The position numbers and the translations under genes were made by a program. DNA of 64,000 nt from Heracleum sosnowskyi (Eukaryota; Streptophyta; Magnoliopsida; Apiales; Apiaceae): positions 75,478,685-75,542,684 of the forward strand of contig CM061238.1 in NCBI GenBank assembly GCA_030848705.1. Direction: 5' to 3'. The notes under the pieces were generated by a model. It worked only from the letters and a program-made list of their open reading frames with translations. It did no database searches and had not been told where the DNA came from. Every line of letters starts with the position of its first letter. Positions within the stretch are counted from its first letter, which is position 1. This document shows positions 53,827-63,400 of this stretch, in pieces.

Positions 53827-56109
53827 ATGGCACCCAAATCTCAAACAGCTTCCTCTTCAAACCCTTTAACCATTCCCAAAGAAACAAATCTTCTCACCAT
53901 TCCCTCTGAGGCTGAGGCTAACCCAAGGTACAAGTGTTTTGTACGGTTCTTGAACACTTCATACCTACGCCAAGCCCTAACCCTGAACCCTACCTTGTAT
54001 GTCGATGTGTTGGAAGGTTTTTGGCGAACGGCGTTGGTATCAACAATGGCTAGGGAAGATGGAACCTCATTCCAGGAGGTTAGTTGTTCAATTGGAGGCA
54101 AACACTTCCAGTTTGGTGAAAAGGAAATCAATGAAGCTTTGGGGTTCAAGGTGGAGGGTCATGACCAAGAAGCTACAGATGCTCAAATCATAGACTTCAT
54201 GACCTTCATTCTGTATGCTGATGAGATAGATACTGGAAAGCTCAATAAGAAGTTTGTGAGAAGGGAGTGGTCATTTCTGTTTGACGCACTCCAGAAGGTG
54301 TTTCTATGCAGGAAGACAGGATGGGATCATATTAGTCACATTGCTGTGAAGCTAGCCTACTCCCTGGCCAACAACCAGGAGATCAATGTGGGAGCCATAA
54401 TTCTCAAGGAATTGGCTCAGAGGCTAGGCAGGACCGTTCGTGGTAGAGGTAATGACATCTTTTACCCTCGTTTCCTTCAAGTTATTTTAAATTATCTTAA
54501 TGCAAATATCCATGAATTGGAGGGTATAGATAAAAATAAAATGGCTTATTCCAAGTCCATGTCCAAAGTACTATTTGGCTCATTGGACACAAGGAATCAA
54601 GTGGATGTGATTCTAAGTGTGACCAAGCATATGCAAGACACATTTGAGTCTTATCCACTTGATAAGCCCATATACCATGCACTTTCCTGGACAGGGGAGG
54701 CTGAGATTGAAGGAGCTACACAGTCTAACCCCAGCCTTCCCATCCCATCCAGTAACCCAATTGCAAACACCACTGTAGAAGCTAGGCAGCCAAGTGCATC
54801 AGTCTCCCAAAAGACTGATGTTACTAAAAAGAAGACCAAGAAGAGACCCCTAAAAGTAATTCAAGAAACTGGAGAGTTAGAAAGTGAGAATCCTGAGTCA
54901 CCTCTCACCAGACAAAGTAAGAAATCCAAATCCAAACCTACCACTGGATCCTCCCAACAGGATTCAGATGTGGAAAAAGGGGTACACATATTACTGTCAA
55001 TGGTCTCCCAACAGGTTATTGGCATTGAAAAGAGTAGTCTCCCCACTACAATCTGTACTGAGTCTGCACAGGATCAAGAACTCACTCTTGATCCTAGGAG
55101 AAATAAGGATGCTGACACATTGAGTGGAGAGCACATCACACTTGAAACTCCTCCTATGTCTCAGGGGGAGTTGCCAAAATTCAATCCACACCACACTTCT
55201 CTTCCAGAATCTACATCTAACATTTCTTCTCAACAGATCAGTCATTCACATGACTTTTCTGCAATTGATCAATCACAATCCAACACTGTGATTGAGCCAA
55301 CCTCAAGTGACATGGTGCATGACACTGTGCTCACCACCCAGGACCCACATCTAGTTGGTCAGGGAATGCATGCTGGGGCATATCCTAATGACACCAACAC
55401 AAACATGGAGGATTCACCAGTTTTCACTGGAGACTCTATGCCAAATTCTCCCATCCTTAGGGATGTGGAACTGTCTTCACAGACAAATAGGGCTAATGTT
55501 GTAACACATCCCATTTCAATGGAGACAGCATTAGACTCTACAGCCATTCCAAGGCTGGAGGAAACTCACTCAACCATTCCCCATGAAGTGCCAAGCACTA
55601 GCTCTCACTTGGCTCAGGCCACAATAACTGAATGGCTGAAACCTGTGCAACATGACAGGGCTTCAGGATCATCCTCTGTGCCACCACAATTGACGGAAGA
55701 AGAATTAAAAGATCTTCATGTGGCACAGATTGATGAGATCTCTAGGATTGCTCAACATCTCCTCACTGCAAATCTCCCAAATTCTGACTATGAGGCTATT
55801 CTTCTCACTCACAAGGAGGATGTTGAAGCACAACAGGATAAAATTGTGGATGAAGCCCAGCAAGCTGGAAATGTGGATGCTTGGCTGGATGGCAAAAGGA
55901 CAGTAAAGCTCAAGGAGGCTCTAGCTTTTCTCAGGGAGGACTATCTTACAGCCTTGGGGTCAAATGCCAAAGGTCTCTCTCCTGCTGAAATCTATGATGC
56001 AGTTAATGATGTCTACAAGAGCCAACTTAAAGCTATGCATTTTCTTGGGAAGGGTCTTCAGTCAGAAATCTCCACCATTCAGGAAGAAACAGCTCATTCT
56101 AATGCTTAA
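53827..56109 (+). CDS. Accessory ORF3a of element F
   Basis: A 760-codon protein in the post-pol position of SIRE-type elements; function unknown. The N-terminal 250 residues look globular (YKCFVRFLNTSYLRQAL, YVDVLEGFWRTA, EINEALGF, RGRGNDIFYPRFLQVILNYL). They resemble uncharacterised plant proteins that I know only as transposon-associated; I give no family name. A long Ser/Thr/Pro/Gln-rich linker (about 290-600) follows, then a charged helical end (TEEELKDLHVAQIDEISRIAQ). The ATG at 53827 follows a CT-rich leader and is the first in frame. The terminal codons read GCT TAA CTA AAG, and the same frame continues open for another 860 codons (ORF3b), so this may be a single protein with one nonsense or leaky stop. 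No signal peptide is obvious. Confidence 0.7.
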   Translation: MAPKSQTASSSNPLTIPKETNLLTIPSEAEANPRYKCFVRFLNTSYLRQALTLNPTLYVDVLEGFWRTALVSTMAREDGTSFQEVSCSIGGKHFQFGEKEINEALGFKVEGHDQEATDAQIIDFMTFILYADEIDTGKLNKKFVRREWSFLFDALQKVFLCRKTGWDHISHIAVKLAYSLANNQEINVGAIILKELAQRLGRTVRGRGNDIFYPRFLQVILNYLNANIHELEGIDKNKMAYSKSMSKVLFGSLDTRNQVDVILSVTKHMQDTFESYPLDKPIYHALSWTGEAEIEGATQSNPSLPIPSSNPIANTTVEARQPSASVSQKTDVTKKKTKKRPLKVIQETGELESENPESPLTRQSKKSKSKPTTGSSQQDSDVEKGVHILLSMVSQQVIGIEKSSLPTTICTESAQDQELTLDPRRNKDADTLSGEHITLETPPMSQGELPKFNPHHTSLPESTSNISSQQISHSHDFSAIDQSQSNTVIEPTSSDMVHDTVLTTQDPHLVGQGMHAGAYPNDTNTNMEDSPVFTGDSMPNSPILRDVELSSQTNRANVVTHPISMETALDSTAIPRLEETHSTIPHEVPSTSSHLAQATITEWLKPVQHDRASGSSSVPPQLTEEELKDLHVAQIDEISRIAQHLLTANLPNSDYEAILLTHKEDVEAQQDKIVDEAQQAGNVDAWLDGKRTVKLKEALAFLREDYLTALGSNAKGLSPAEIYDAVNDVYKSQLKAMHFLGKGLQSEISTIQEETAHSNA

Positions 56110-58689
56110 CTAAAGAATTGTTTTCTTTCAGGCTTTCCCAAGGTAGATGGCATTCTTAAGGAAGTCCAGAAAACTGCCTCCAATGTCACCACGATGGACT
56201 GCACCCTAGCTATGGTTTCAGATAATATGAAGAAGCTCTCTACCAAGCTAGACAATCAGGTGCAGGCCAACATCAACTCAAACTCCATGCTTACAGTACT
56301 CTGGAAGAATCAGTATGGGAACAAGCTTGTTGATGAGGTTCCTATTTCTGATATCTCCAAGTTTGAATTCTCCAAACTCAAGGATCAATCCCTTAACTCC
56401 TTCAAATCTCAACAACTTTTCTCAAAAGTGGACAGCTTGGAAAGAGAGGTAGCTGATCTGAAAGCAGAAAACAAAGGACTATCTCACTCCTTGGAGCAGC
56501 TTAATGCTAAGATGGATGATCAAACCAACTCCACTTCTAATATTTTGTTGGTGCAACAACAAATGATGACCTCAATGATGAGACATATGAACCTGCCTCT
56601 CCCTGGGGAAGCTCAAGACATCTTGTCTGATTCCAAGCCTAAGGGGGAGAAAGAAAAGGAGGTCATTCTGAAAAAGAAAGGGGGAGTACCTGCCAAGCAA
56701 CAGAAGCTTAAGGGCAAAATTTCTGAAGAAACAATAAAGCTAATAATCCTCCCCCCTGTAGAGGTCATAAATGCACAAGGCCAGAAGAGCACAGTCACAA
56801 CCACCTACTATCCATCCACGATGCCCAAAGACACTTCAGCTACTCAACCTGCTCAACCTACTCCTATTGCTCAACCTGTCAAAGCTACAGTTATCACAGA
56901 GGCCAAGCTACAGGAAGTTGCCAATTCAAACATCTATCATGATGAGGCCTTCCTGGAGTTTCTGAAAGCCATCTACATAAATGCTCATGAAGATGCAAGA
57001 AGCTACAGAGAGAAGCTCAAGGAAAGCATAAAGTACTTCATAGTTGCAGTAAAGAAAATCAGGGATGTTCATCTAAGAGAGGTTATCATGGTGTGCAAGG
57101 ACAATTGCTTGTGGCATCTATCATTTCAAACTCTAGAGAGACTGAGATTTACTGAGCTGTCAATCATTCTGGAGTTGATTGAAAAGCATGGAGTGAACAA
57201 TGAAAGTCTATACAATGACTTGAAGATAGATCAAAATCAAAGATTGCCTGAAGTTATCTCCAAGCCAAGGACAATTATCTACCAAAGTCTATCTCAAGAC
57301 AGAAACATTGACCAACTTGTCATTCCCTCAGACCTAACAATGAAGAACAATGCAAAGATCAACCAGGTGTTACAAATGCTGAGAGCCAAGAGAGGAGTTA
57401 GGACAGCTGAGGAATTGGAGATGATTCACACTCTACAATCTTTTCTGATTCATGGAGTCATTCCTGAATCTGTCAAAGAAAAGAGCAAGAAGAAGGATGG
57501 TGAGGATGATGATGAAGAGAAAACCTACAGAAGGAGATCTCAATCAATGAGGGATAAGATTGAACCAAGTGAAAGTAGCAGGAGCAAATCCTCAAGGAAG
57601 ACAAAAGGTGCTGATGATGACAAGAGGGATTCTAAGGGGACAAAGGAAACAACCAAGAGAACAAGAAGTGGAATTCAGCAAGTTAAGGACATTGCTACCA
57701 GTACTTTAACCACAACACAAGACTCTAAGTCTAGGGTGGGTACTGTTAGTAATGATCCTCCAAAATCATTATCTAAGACTTCTAAACCTGAATTGCCACA
57801 GAAGAAAGAAGGAGCCACAAAAGGAACATCAAAAAGACACTTCCACAAAGTCACAGCTGGTGGAGTGTTACAGTGGATGAAGGGAAAAGGAATGAAGCTA
57901 CTCCCAAGTGATGTGGCACTGAAGACTAATTCTCCCTGCTCCACAAAGCTACCTCAAGTGAAGCACATGAAGATCAAGAGGGCAGCTAAGAGGACAAGGA
58001 TAACAAAGAAGAATGGGATAATCACTAATGTTGTAGGGATCAAAGTGCTTCCTCTTGATGAAGACTATGATAAAGATGCCCTAGCATTCTTGAGAGCTCA
58101 AAGAATCTTTGAAGTCAAGGTGAAGCTAGATCATCTAGAGATCAAGTACACTGATGGAAGAGATAGGATAATGAAGCAAGGAGGTTGGCAATATTTCTAT
58201 AAGTATGAGCTTGAAAGGATAAATGCCTTACTGAATTTTGAAGAAAAAGAAGAAAGGACATGGAAGATAGATATTGCCAGGTACTTGAAAATGCATGCTG
58301 ATTATGAAGAAAACATGAGGAAAGAGAATGAAGAGAAAAACATACAGAGAGAGAAAGAAATGGCTGAGATGGAGGAGAGGGCTAAAGAGCTAAGACAGAA
58401 AGGGCTGTGCAGGGCCAAACAAAATCCTTACATTGTGGAGTACAAAAACTCTTATGGAGGCATGAGCAAGATGAGGATGAAGTTTCTGGATTCATATGTG
58501 GAAAGTGCTCTTAAAGCTGCAATTGATGATCTAAAAGACTCCCCTCTCATTGAAGAACTGATTGCAAGAGAAGAACTTCAAGAAGCCATCATAGACATGA
58601 AAAGAAGAGAAGAGATAAGGAAAAAGAAGATTTATGATGATTTTCAAGAGAAGCAATTGGAAGCTGAAGCTGCTGAGCAACAAAGATAG
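56110..58689 (+). CDS. Accessory ORF3b of element F (same frame as ORF3a)
   Basis: Continuation of the ORF3a frame after the stop at 56107-56109; the first ATG is at 56194 (831 codons). Coiled coil at residues 75-115 (VDSLEREVADLKAENKGL), a Met/Gln helix, Lys-rich linker, a helical mid-domain (YREKLKESIKYFIVAVKKIR; WHLSFQTLERLRFTELSIIL), a very basic Arg/Lys/Ser region (about 425-520), a folded-looking segment (VGIKVLPLDEDYDKDALAFL, KQGGWQYFYKYELERINALL) and a long charged C-terminal helix ending in EAAEQQR. No transmembrane segment is evident, unlike a genuine envelope protein. The basic region and coiled coils would suit nucleic-acid binding and oligomerisation; that is inference only. Confidence 0.65.
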   Translation, partial: LKNCFLSGFPKVDGILKEVQKTASNVTTMDCTLAMVSDNMKKLSTKLDNQVQANINSNSMLTVLWKNQYGNKLVDEVPISDISKFEFSKLKDQSLNSFKSQQLFSKVDSLEREVADLKAENKGLSHSLEQLNAKMDDQTNSTSNILLVQQQMMTSMMRHMNLPLPGEAQDILSDSKPKGEKEKEVILKKKGGVPAKQQKLKGKISEETIKLIILPPVEVINAQGQKSTVTTTYYPSTMPKDTSATQPAQPTPIAQPVKATVITEAKLQEVANSNIYHDEAFLEFLKAIYINAHEDARSYREKLKESIKYFIVAVKKIRDVHLREVIMVCKDNCLWHLSFQTLERLRFTELSIILELIEKHGVNNESLYNDLKIDQNQRLPEVISKPRTIIYQSLSQDRNIDQLVIPSDLTMKNNAKINQVLQMLRAKRGVRTAEELEMIHTLQSFLIHGVIPESVKEKSKKKDGEDDDEEKTYRRRSQSMRDKIEPSESSRSKSSRKTKGADDDKRDSKGTKETTKRTRSGIQQVKDIATSTLTTTQDSKSRVGTVSNDPPKSLSKTSKPELPQKKEGATKGTSKRHFHKVTAGGVLQWMKGKGMKLLPSDVALKTNSPCSTKLPQVKHMKIKRAAKRTRITKKNGIITNVVGIKVLPLDEDYDKDALAFLRAQRIFEVKVKLDHLEIKYTDGRDRIMKQGGWQYFYKYELERINALLNFEEKEERTWKIDIARYLKMHADYEENMRKENEEKNIQREKEMAEMEERAKELRQKGLCRAKQNPYIVEYKNSYGGMSKMRMKFLDSYVESALKAAIDDLKDSPLIEELIAREELQEAIIDMKRREEIRKKKIYDDFQEKQLEAEAAEQQR

Positions 58690-58843
58690 TCTGTAAGCTT
58701 TCAAATTTTTCTATGTAATCAAATCCCTGATCTCAATGTTCATAAATTGTCTTCTCTGTTACTTAATTTCCTTTTATGTAAGTTAGGCTTGTTATCAGAC
58801 ATGAAATTGTGCCTAAGGATCTTACTCACAATTTGGGGGAGAT
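58690..58843 (+). other. 3' untranslated region and polypurine tract of F
   Basis: Short spacer after ORF3b. ATTTGGGGGAGAT (about 58831-58843) directly before the LTR is the polypurine tract for plus-strand priming. Confidence 0.85.
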
Positions 58844-60175
58844 TGTTAGGCTCAAGACATGTCTGAATACCACTATTAACAAGCCTACACTATGTGACTA
58901 TGTCACACTACATGACCTAGTGATTTCTATCACTGGGATATAGTATAGGTCTCTAAATGTACTCGTCTTGTTCTCATGAACATTAGCTTGATCATGTATG
59001 CTCAAAGTTATAATGAGCTTAGTAAAGTTTCTTGCATCTAGATTGTATATAGGCCACTGAATAATTGTCCTGGTAGAAGTTCAGAAATGTTCATGCAGCA
59101 GGACAAAGAAGAATAAGGCCATGAAGGAATAAGTTGCAGAAATTTGTCTAAGGCATTATATAGCAAAGTCAGAAGAAAGCTATGTCGTGAAGTCACCAAT
59201 ATCTATGTCGTGAAGTGCTACATCGCATAGTCCATTTTGGTCTATGTCGAGAAGTCCTCAAGACACATGTCGTGAAGTGTTGAAGTCAGCAAAGTCAAAG
59301 AAGCCTAGATCGTGAAGTCCTCAAATGACCTATGTCACATAGTCGTCAAATGACTTATGTCGCATAGTCATCAAATGACCTATGTCGCATAGTCGTCAAA
59401 TGACTTATGTCGCATAGTCATCAAATGACCTATGTCGCATAGTCGTCAAATGACTTATGTCGCATAGTCATCAAATGACCTATGTCGCAAAGTCTTCAAA
59501 GGCTATATCGCGTAGTCCTCACAAGGGAGATCGCGAAGTCAGGAATGAAGTGGAGTTCACGATATCAACACTTAGCCGTTTACAACAAGACAAATCAAGG
59601 TACAGAATCAAGAATCAAAAGAGACAAATACTGAAGCATTTGTTCTGGCAAGGTGGTCCAAAGAACAGATGGCAAATCTACAGCTAAACTTGGAGAGAAA
59701 GATAAGAGACAAGCAGCTACAGAAACGGGAAAGACTCCGAAAAGCAGGTGGTCCTTCTTGACACAGTTAACTTCTTATGGCAGGACAAGTTGAACTTTCA
59801 GCAAGGGGTAACTGTGTAAAAATAGGTGTGTGCACTAGTTTGTATAGGGCTTATATATATCATGCACATCCTATTGTAAGTATGGAAGAGAGATACACAT
59901 AGTTATTTGCTAAGCTCTTTTCTCTGTAAGCAAGCAAGTACAAACTGTTCTTGTTTAGAAGCCAGAAATTTGATTGTGAATTTCTTGGAAAGCTGTAGTA
60001 TTTAATTTGCTTATACAAAGTAGATTAAAGTGATTGTGCGTGTTGTTTACTTTCTGCATAGTACATAGCATAATCATATACAGTTTACATTTAGTTTCAA
60101 GAAAGCAAAAATCCATCAAACTATCCATTCACCCCCCCCCTCTGTCTAGTTTCTAGGTGATATTCATTCCTAACA
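58844..60175 (+). repeat. 3' LTR of element F, 1332 bp
   Basis: Same ends as the 5' copy. Differs by about nine substitutions, two extra C in the C-run, and two more units in the 25-bp array. It is followed not by flanking DNA but by another PBS and gag start, so it is shared with the downstream partial element. Confidence 0.93.
59321..59495 (+). repeat. 25-bp tandem array, 7 units (3' LTR of F)
   Basis: Same alternating unit as at 47875-47999 with one additional 50-bp dimer. The first unit has lost a CpG (GTCACAT for GTCGCAT). Confidence 0.93.
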
Positions 60176-60177
60176 AG

Positions 60178-60188
60178 TGGTATCAGAG
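60178..60188 (+). other. Second primer-binding site downstream of F 3' LTR
   Basis: TGGTATCAGAG two bases after the LTR end, identical to the site at 48680. Confidence 0.88.
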
Positions 60189-60223
60189 AGGGCTGTTAAC
60201 ATACAAACAGAAAAAGATCAAGA

Positions 60224-60457
60224 ATGAGTTCACAAAAACTAAGCAGTATCAAGATTCCTCCCTTCAACAAGGAGCACTACAGCTTATGGAAGAAGAAGAT
60301 GTTGCTGTTCATCAAAGCTTCTAATCCCATGTTTTTAGACATTCTAAAACATGGTCCCTTTGTTCCAATGATTGAGATTGGTGAGACAACTGTAGGCACT
60401 GAGATAATACCAGCAAAACATGTTCCAAAAGACCCCACAAAACATGTTTCAAGATGA
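60224..60457 (+). pseudogene. Gag N-terminal fragment, F type
   Basis: The first 73 codons match the F gag except for one change near the end (AKHVPKDP for VKHVPKDP), then a short out-of-homology tail (HVSR) to a stop at the fusion point. It ends within the same sentence of sequence where the ORF3 ATG begins (60454), so the two overlap by a few bases. Confidence 0.85.
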
Positions 60458-63400
60458 TGGACTTCATGAAGAACTGCAAGTTGATCTATGCAATGTTTCA
60501 CTCAACTCCTCTCTATAATGAGATAATCGAGGAGATTTGGACCTCGTGTGAGTATAGTGGAACAAACTGCACACTACAATTCACCATCCAAGGTAAAGAG
60601 TACATAGTTAATTCTGATGTATTGCAAGCATGTCTACATATTCCTGAAAATAACTGTAATGCTTTGCCTACAAATACTGAAATGGTTAACTTGCTAAACT
60701 CCATAAACTACTCTTTGCCTACTGATAATCTGGGTAGAATAATTAGGAGAGGATTGGTTAGAGAATATAGTTATTTAGCTGATGCATTTATCAAGGTATT
60801 TTCTAGTAAGATTAGCAATTTTGATGCATTGACCAATTCTATGTTAATTCTATTTACCATGCTCCTAACTGATAGATATTACAACTTTAGCACCCAACTT
60901 ATGTATGAAATTGGTGCTAAGTTGGGTGATAAGGCTAATAGGAAAAAGAATATCTATTATGCTAGGTTTCTGATGATGTTGGCTAATCATGTTAGTCCAA
61001 CACCATTAGTTATCTCTAACCCTGTTTCCAAGTTTGAGTGTTTTGTGCAAGAGAAAAGGGTTCTGACAGATATACTGAGACTTAACCACAATGGTGATGT
61101 CCCAATGGTGTATTTGCCCATCATTGAGGTAACTTCTTCTAACCCTGTTAGTATAGTTGCTACTTCTATTATTTCACCCACCAATGTTGCTATGGAGTCT
61201 GTAGCTGTGTCCCAACAGGCTCCTGCCCAAGCAGCAAAACCTAAATCAAAGAAATCCTCAAAGCCAACCTCAGGTGCTTCTCAAAAGGCACCTGTTGCAA
61301 AAACTACTTCACAACCAAAGGGGAGTGATTCAGGAGTTGTGAGAGGTGAGGGAAGGGGTGAAAATCAAGGAAACCCTAAGAATAAGGAAGGAAAGCAGAG
61401 TGAAATCCAACCAAGCCCCATTGTGTCTTCCCAACAAGGCACAATGAGTAAAATGGATTTAAACACAAGTCTAGTTGCATCCTCCCAAAAGGATGTGATT
61501 ATTGAAACAAGCTCTCCTCCAAGAGCACACTCCAAAAGGGTAAGGGACACTTCAAGCCCACAGTCTACATTTTCCCAATACCAAAGGAGAGTGAAGCAAA
61601 AGTCCAAGGGAACACAGGGTGCACACACACTGGAAGCAACACTTCCAGTTTCTCAAATTCAGTTTGATGTAACCCCTATTATTACTCTGGGGTTACAGTC
61701 CCATTCTCTAAACATTAATCTTGATTTATCTCCATCCAATTCACCAACTCAATCTTTAGATGTGGACATGATCAATACATCTTTTCCTGATTCTCCAACT
61801 CTTATCTTGGAGAAGCCCCACTCTGAAGCTGATGGCCATCACTTGTTAAGTGATTTGTTGGGCCATCAACCATTTTTTTCTGAAGTTGCAAGAGGATCTG
61901 TGGACCAATCTCTAAAATCAATCACAACAGATTCTACTGTAATTTCACTTTCTCAAAGTGCTTTATTGACTTCATCAACGAAACAGCCTCTTTCGTTGAC
62001 AAGTGTTTCTCCATCAACGGTATCCATACCGTTGACAGTTCAAACTACCATTCCGTTGATAGGTCATTCTACACCCCTTATTGAAAATCAAGTTGTTTCC
62101 ACAACTAGTGTAGATGACCTGGTGGTAGTTGAGACACTTTTAGGTTTGAGAGGGAGTGAAATTGAGAGGTTGGCTTGCAGCCAGGCAAAAGGAGAGACTG
62201 AGAGTGAGAGGCTGGCTATTTCTTCCAGCCAGGCAAAAGGAGAGATTGAGAGTACCACCTTAGTAGGTGAAGGTGAGGGTGTGAGAGGTGTGAGCCATGG
62301 GGAGCCCATGATTCAATAAAAGAGTGGAGAGAGAGAAGGGACTACAGGAGTGATAAGGGAGGAAGCAGCCATTGCTAGTAAGTTAATGGGGGTCAGTGAG
62401 GGAGAAAGGGAACTTACCTTCCAAGAGCATTATCAACAAACTCTGGATAGTATTTCCCTGGATCCTGAGACCTTTACTCATCCTGTGCCAGCCTATCAAG
62501 TTATGGCTCAACAGGGCAATGTAGAGGCAGAAAGGTCACTCAACTTAATTCATACTACTGCATCAATGCAAAGAGCAAAGGATGCCCTGACCAATCTATC
62601 TCCAGCAGCTGCAGCAAGTGGAGACTTTAATTTTTCTGATGATGAGGACAGCTTTGGTGACAATCTACAGGTGGCCACTACTACACAGACTGGGACTTCT
62701 GTGGTGCCTCCTACACCAAACTGGCTTTCTCAGGATATGCATGGTAGATGCAACTTGGATGCTGCTATCACAAGGCAGTACAATGAGGCATATCTAGCTC
62801 ATGAGTCTGCAGAAGTAAGGGACAAGAAATTCTACAAGGCCATAATGGATTCTCTGGAAATTCAAAGGCTACAAATGTTGCAGACAAGGATTGAGGCTAC
62901 AGAAATCAAGGATTCAATTAGCAACCTTAGGGATGCTACTGACATGAGGCTAGATGAAAAGCTTCCTCTTCACACTGTCTCCAAGATGTCAAGGTTTTTC
63001 ACCAAGGAACCTGAAGTGTCCTCATCTTTGAAAACTCTCTCCTCTAGAGTGGACAAAGTTGAGGCTACACTTTCTCACATGCAGAAGGAACAGGAGAAGC
63101 AAACTCAGCTACTCACCCAGCTTCTGGCAGCTCAAGGAATCCCTATCATCTCACTTGATGATAACAAAAAGGGGGAGAAAACTAAGGAGCTAGAGAAATC
63201 TAGAGAGCTTGATATACAAATCACAAAGGTTTTGGTCCCAGCCATCTCCTTACCAAAAGAGCCATTAGCAATGGGGGAGTTTGGAAAGAAGAAAAAGGAT
63301 GGTATTGACCTGATCCAGGAAGCCTCTATGAGGATGAAACTTGCAGAACAGATTAAGGATCACTGGTCAAATATAGAAGCAAGAGTCAAGAAGTTAGCTG

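Larger units (their letters stand above)
47398..60175 (+). mobile_element. SIRE-like element F, RT-deleted, young LTRs
   Basis: 5' LTR 47398-48677, PBS 48680-48690, gag 48726-51191, pol remnant 51203-53112 lacking the RT, a motif-rich spacer 53113-53826, accessory ORF3 in two parts 53827-58689, polypurine tract 58828-58843, 3' LTR 58844-60175. The left flank TTTAC (47393-47397) is the tail of E's RNase H. The right flank is not host sequence but another PBS and gag start, so the matching target duplication is not seen. By hand count the LTRs differ at about nine bases plus a 50-bp repeat-number change and a C-run change. Confidence 0.92.

Noticed and set aside
53827..58689. Envelope glycoprotein identity for ORF3
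   Set aside because: No signal peptide, transmembrane segment or cysteine pattern is visible. Only the position after pol is env-like, so the neutral name accessory ORF3 is used.
59457..59687. Open frame in the F 3' LTR
   Set aside because: Runs through the 25-bp array and U3/R; present only because the repeat lacks stops. The 5' LTR contains the same kind of frame fused to E pol at 47398-47497.
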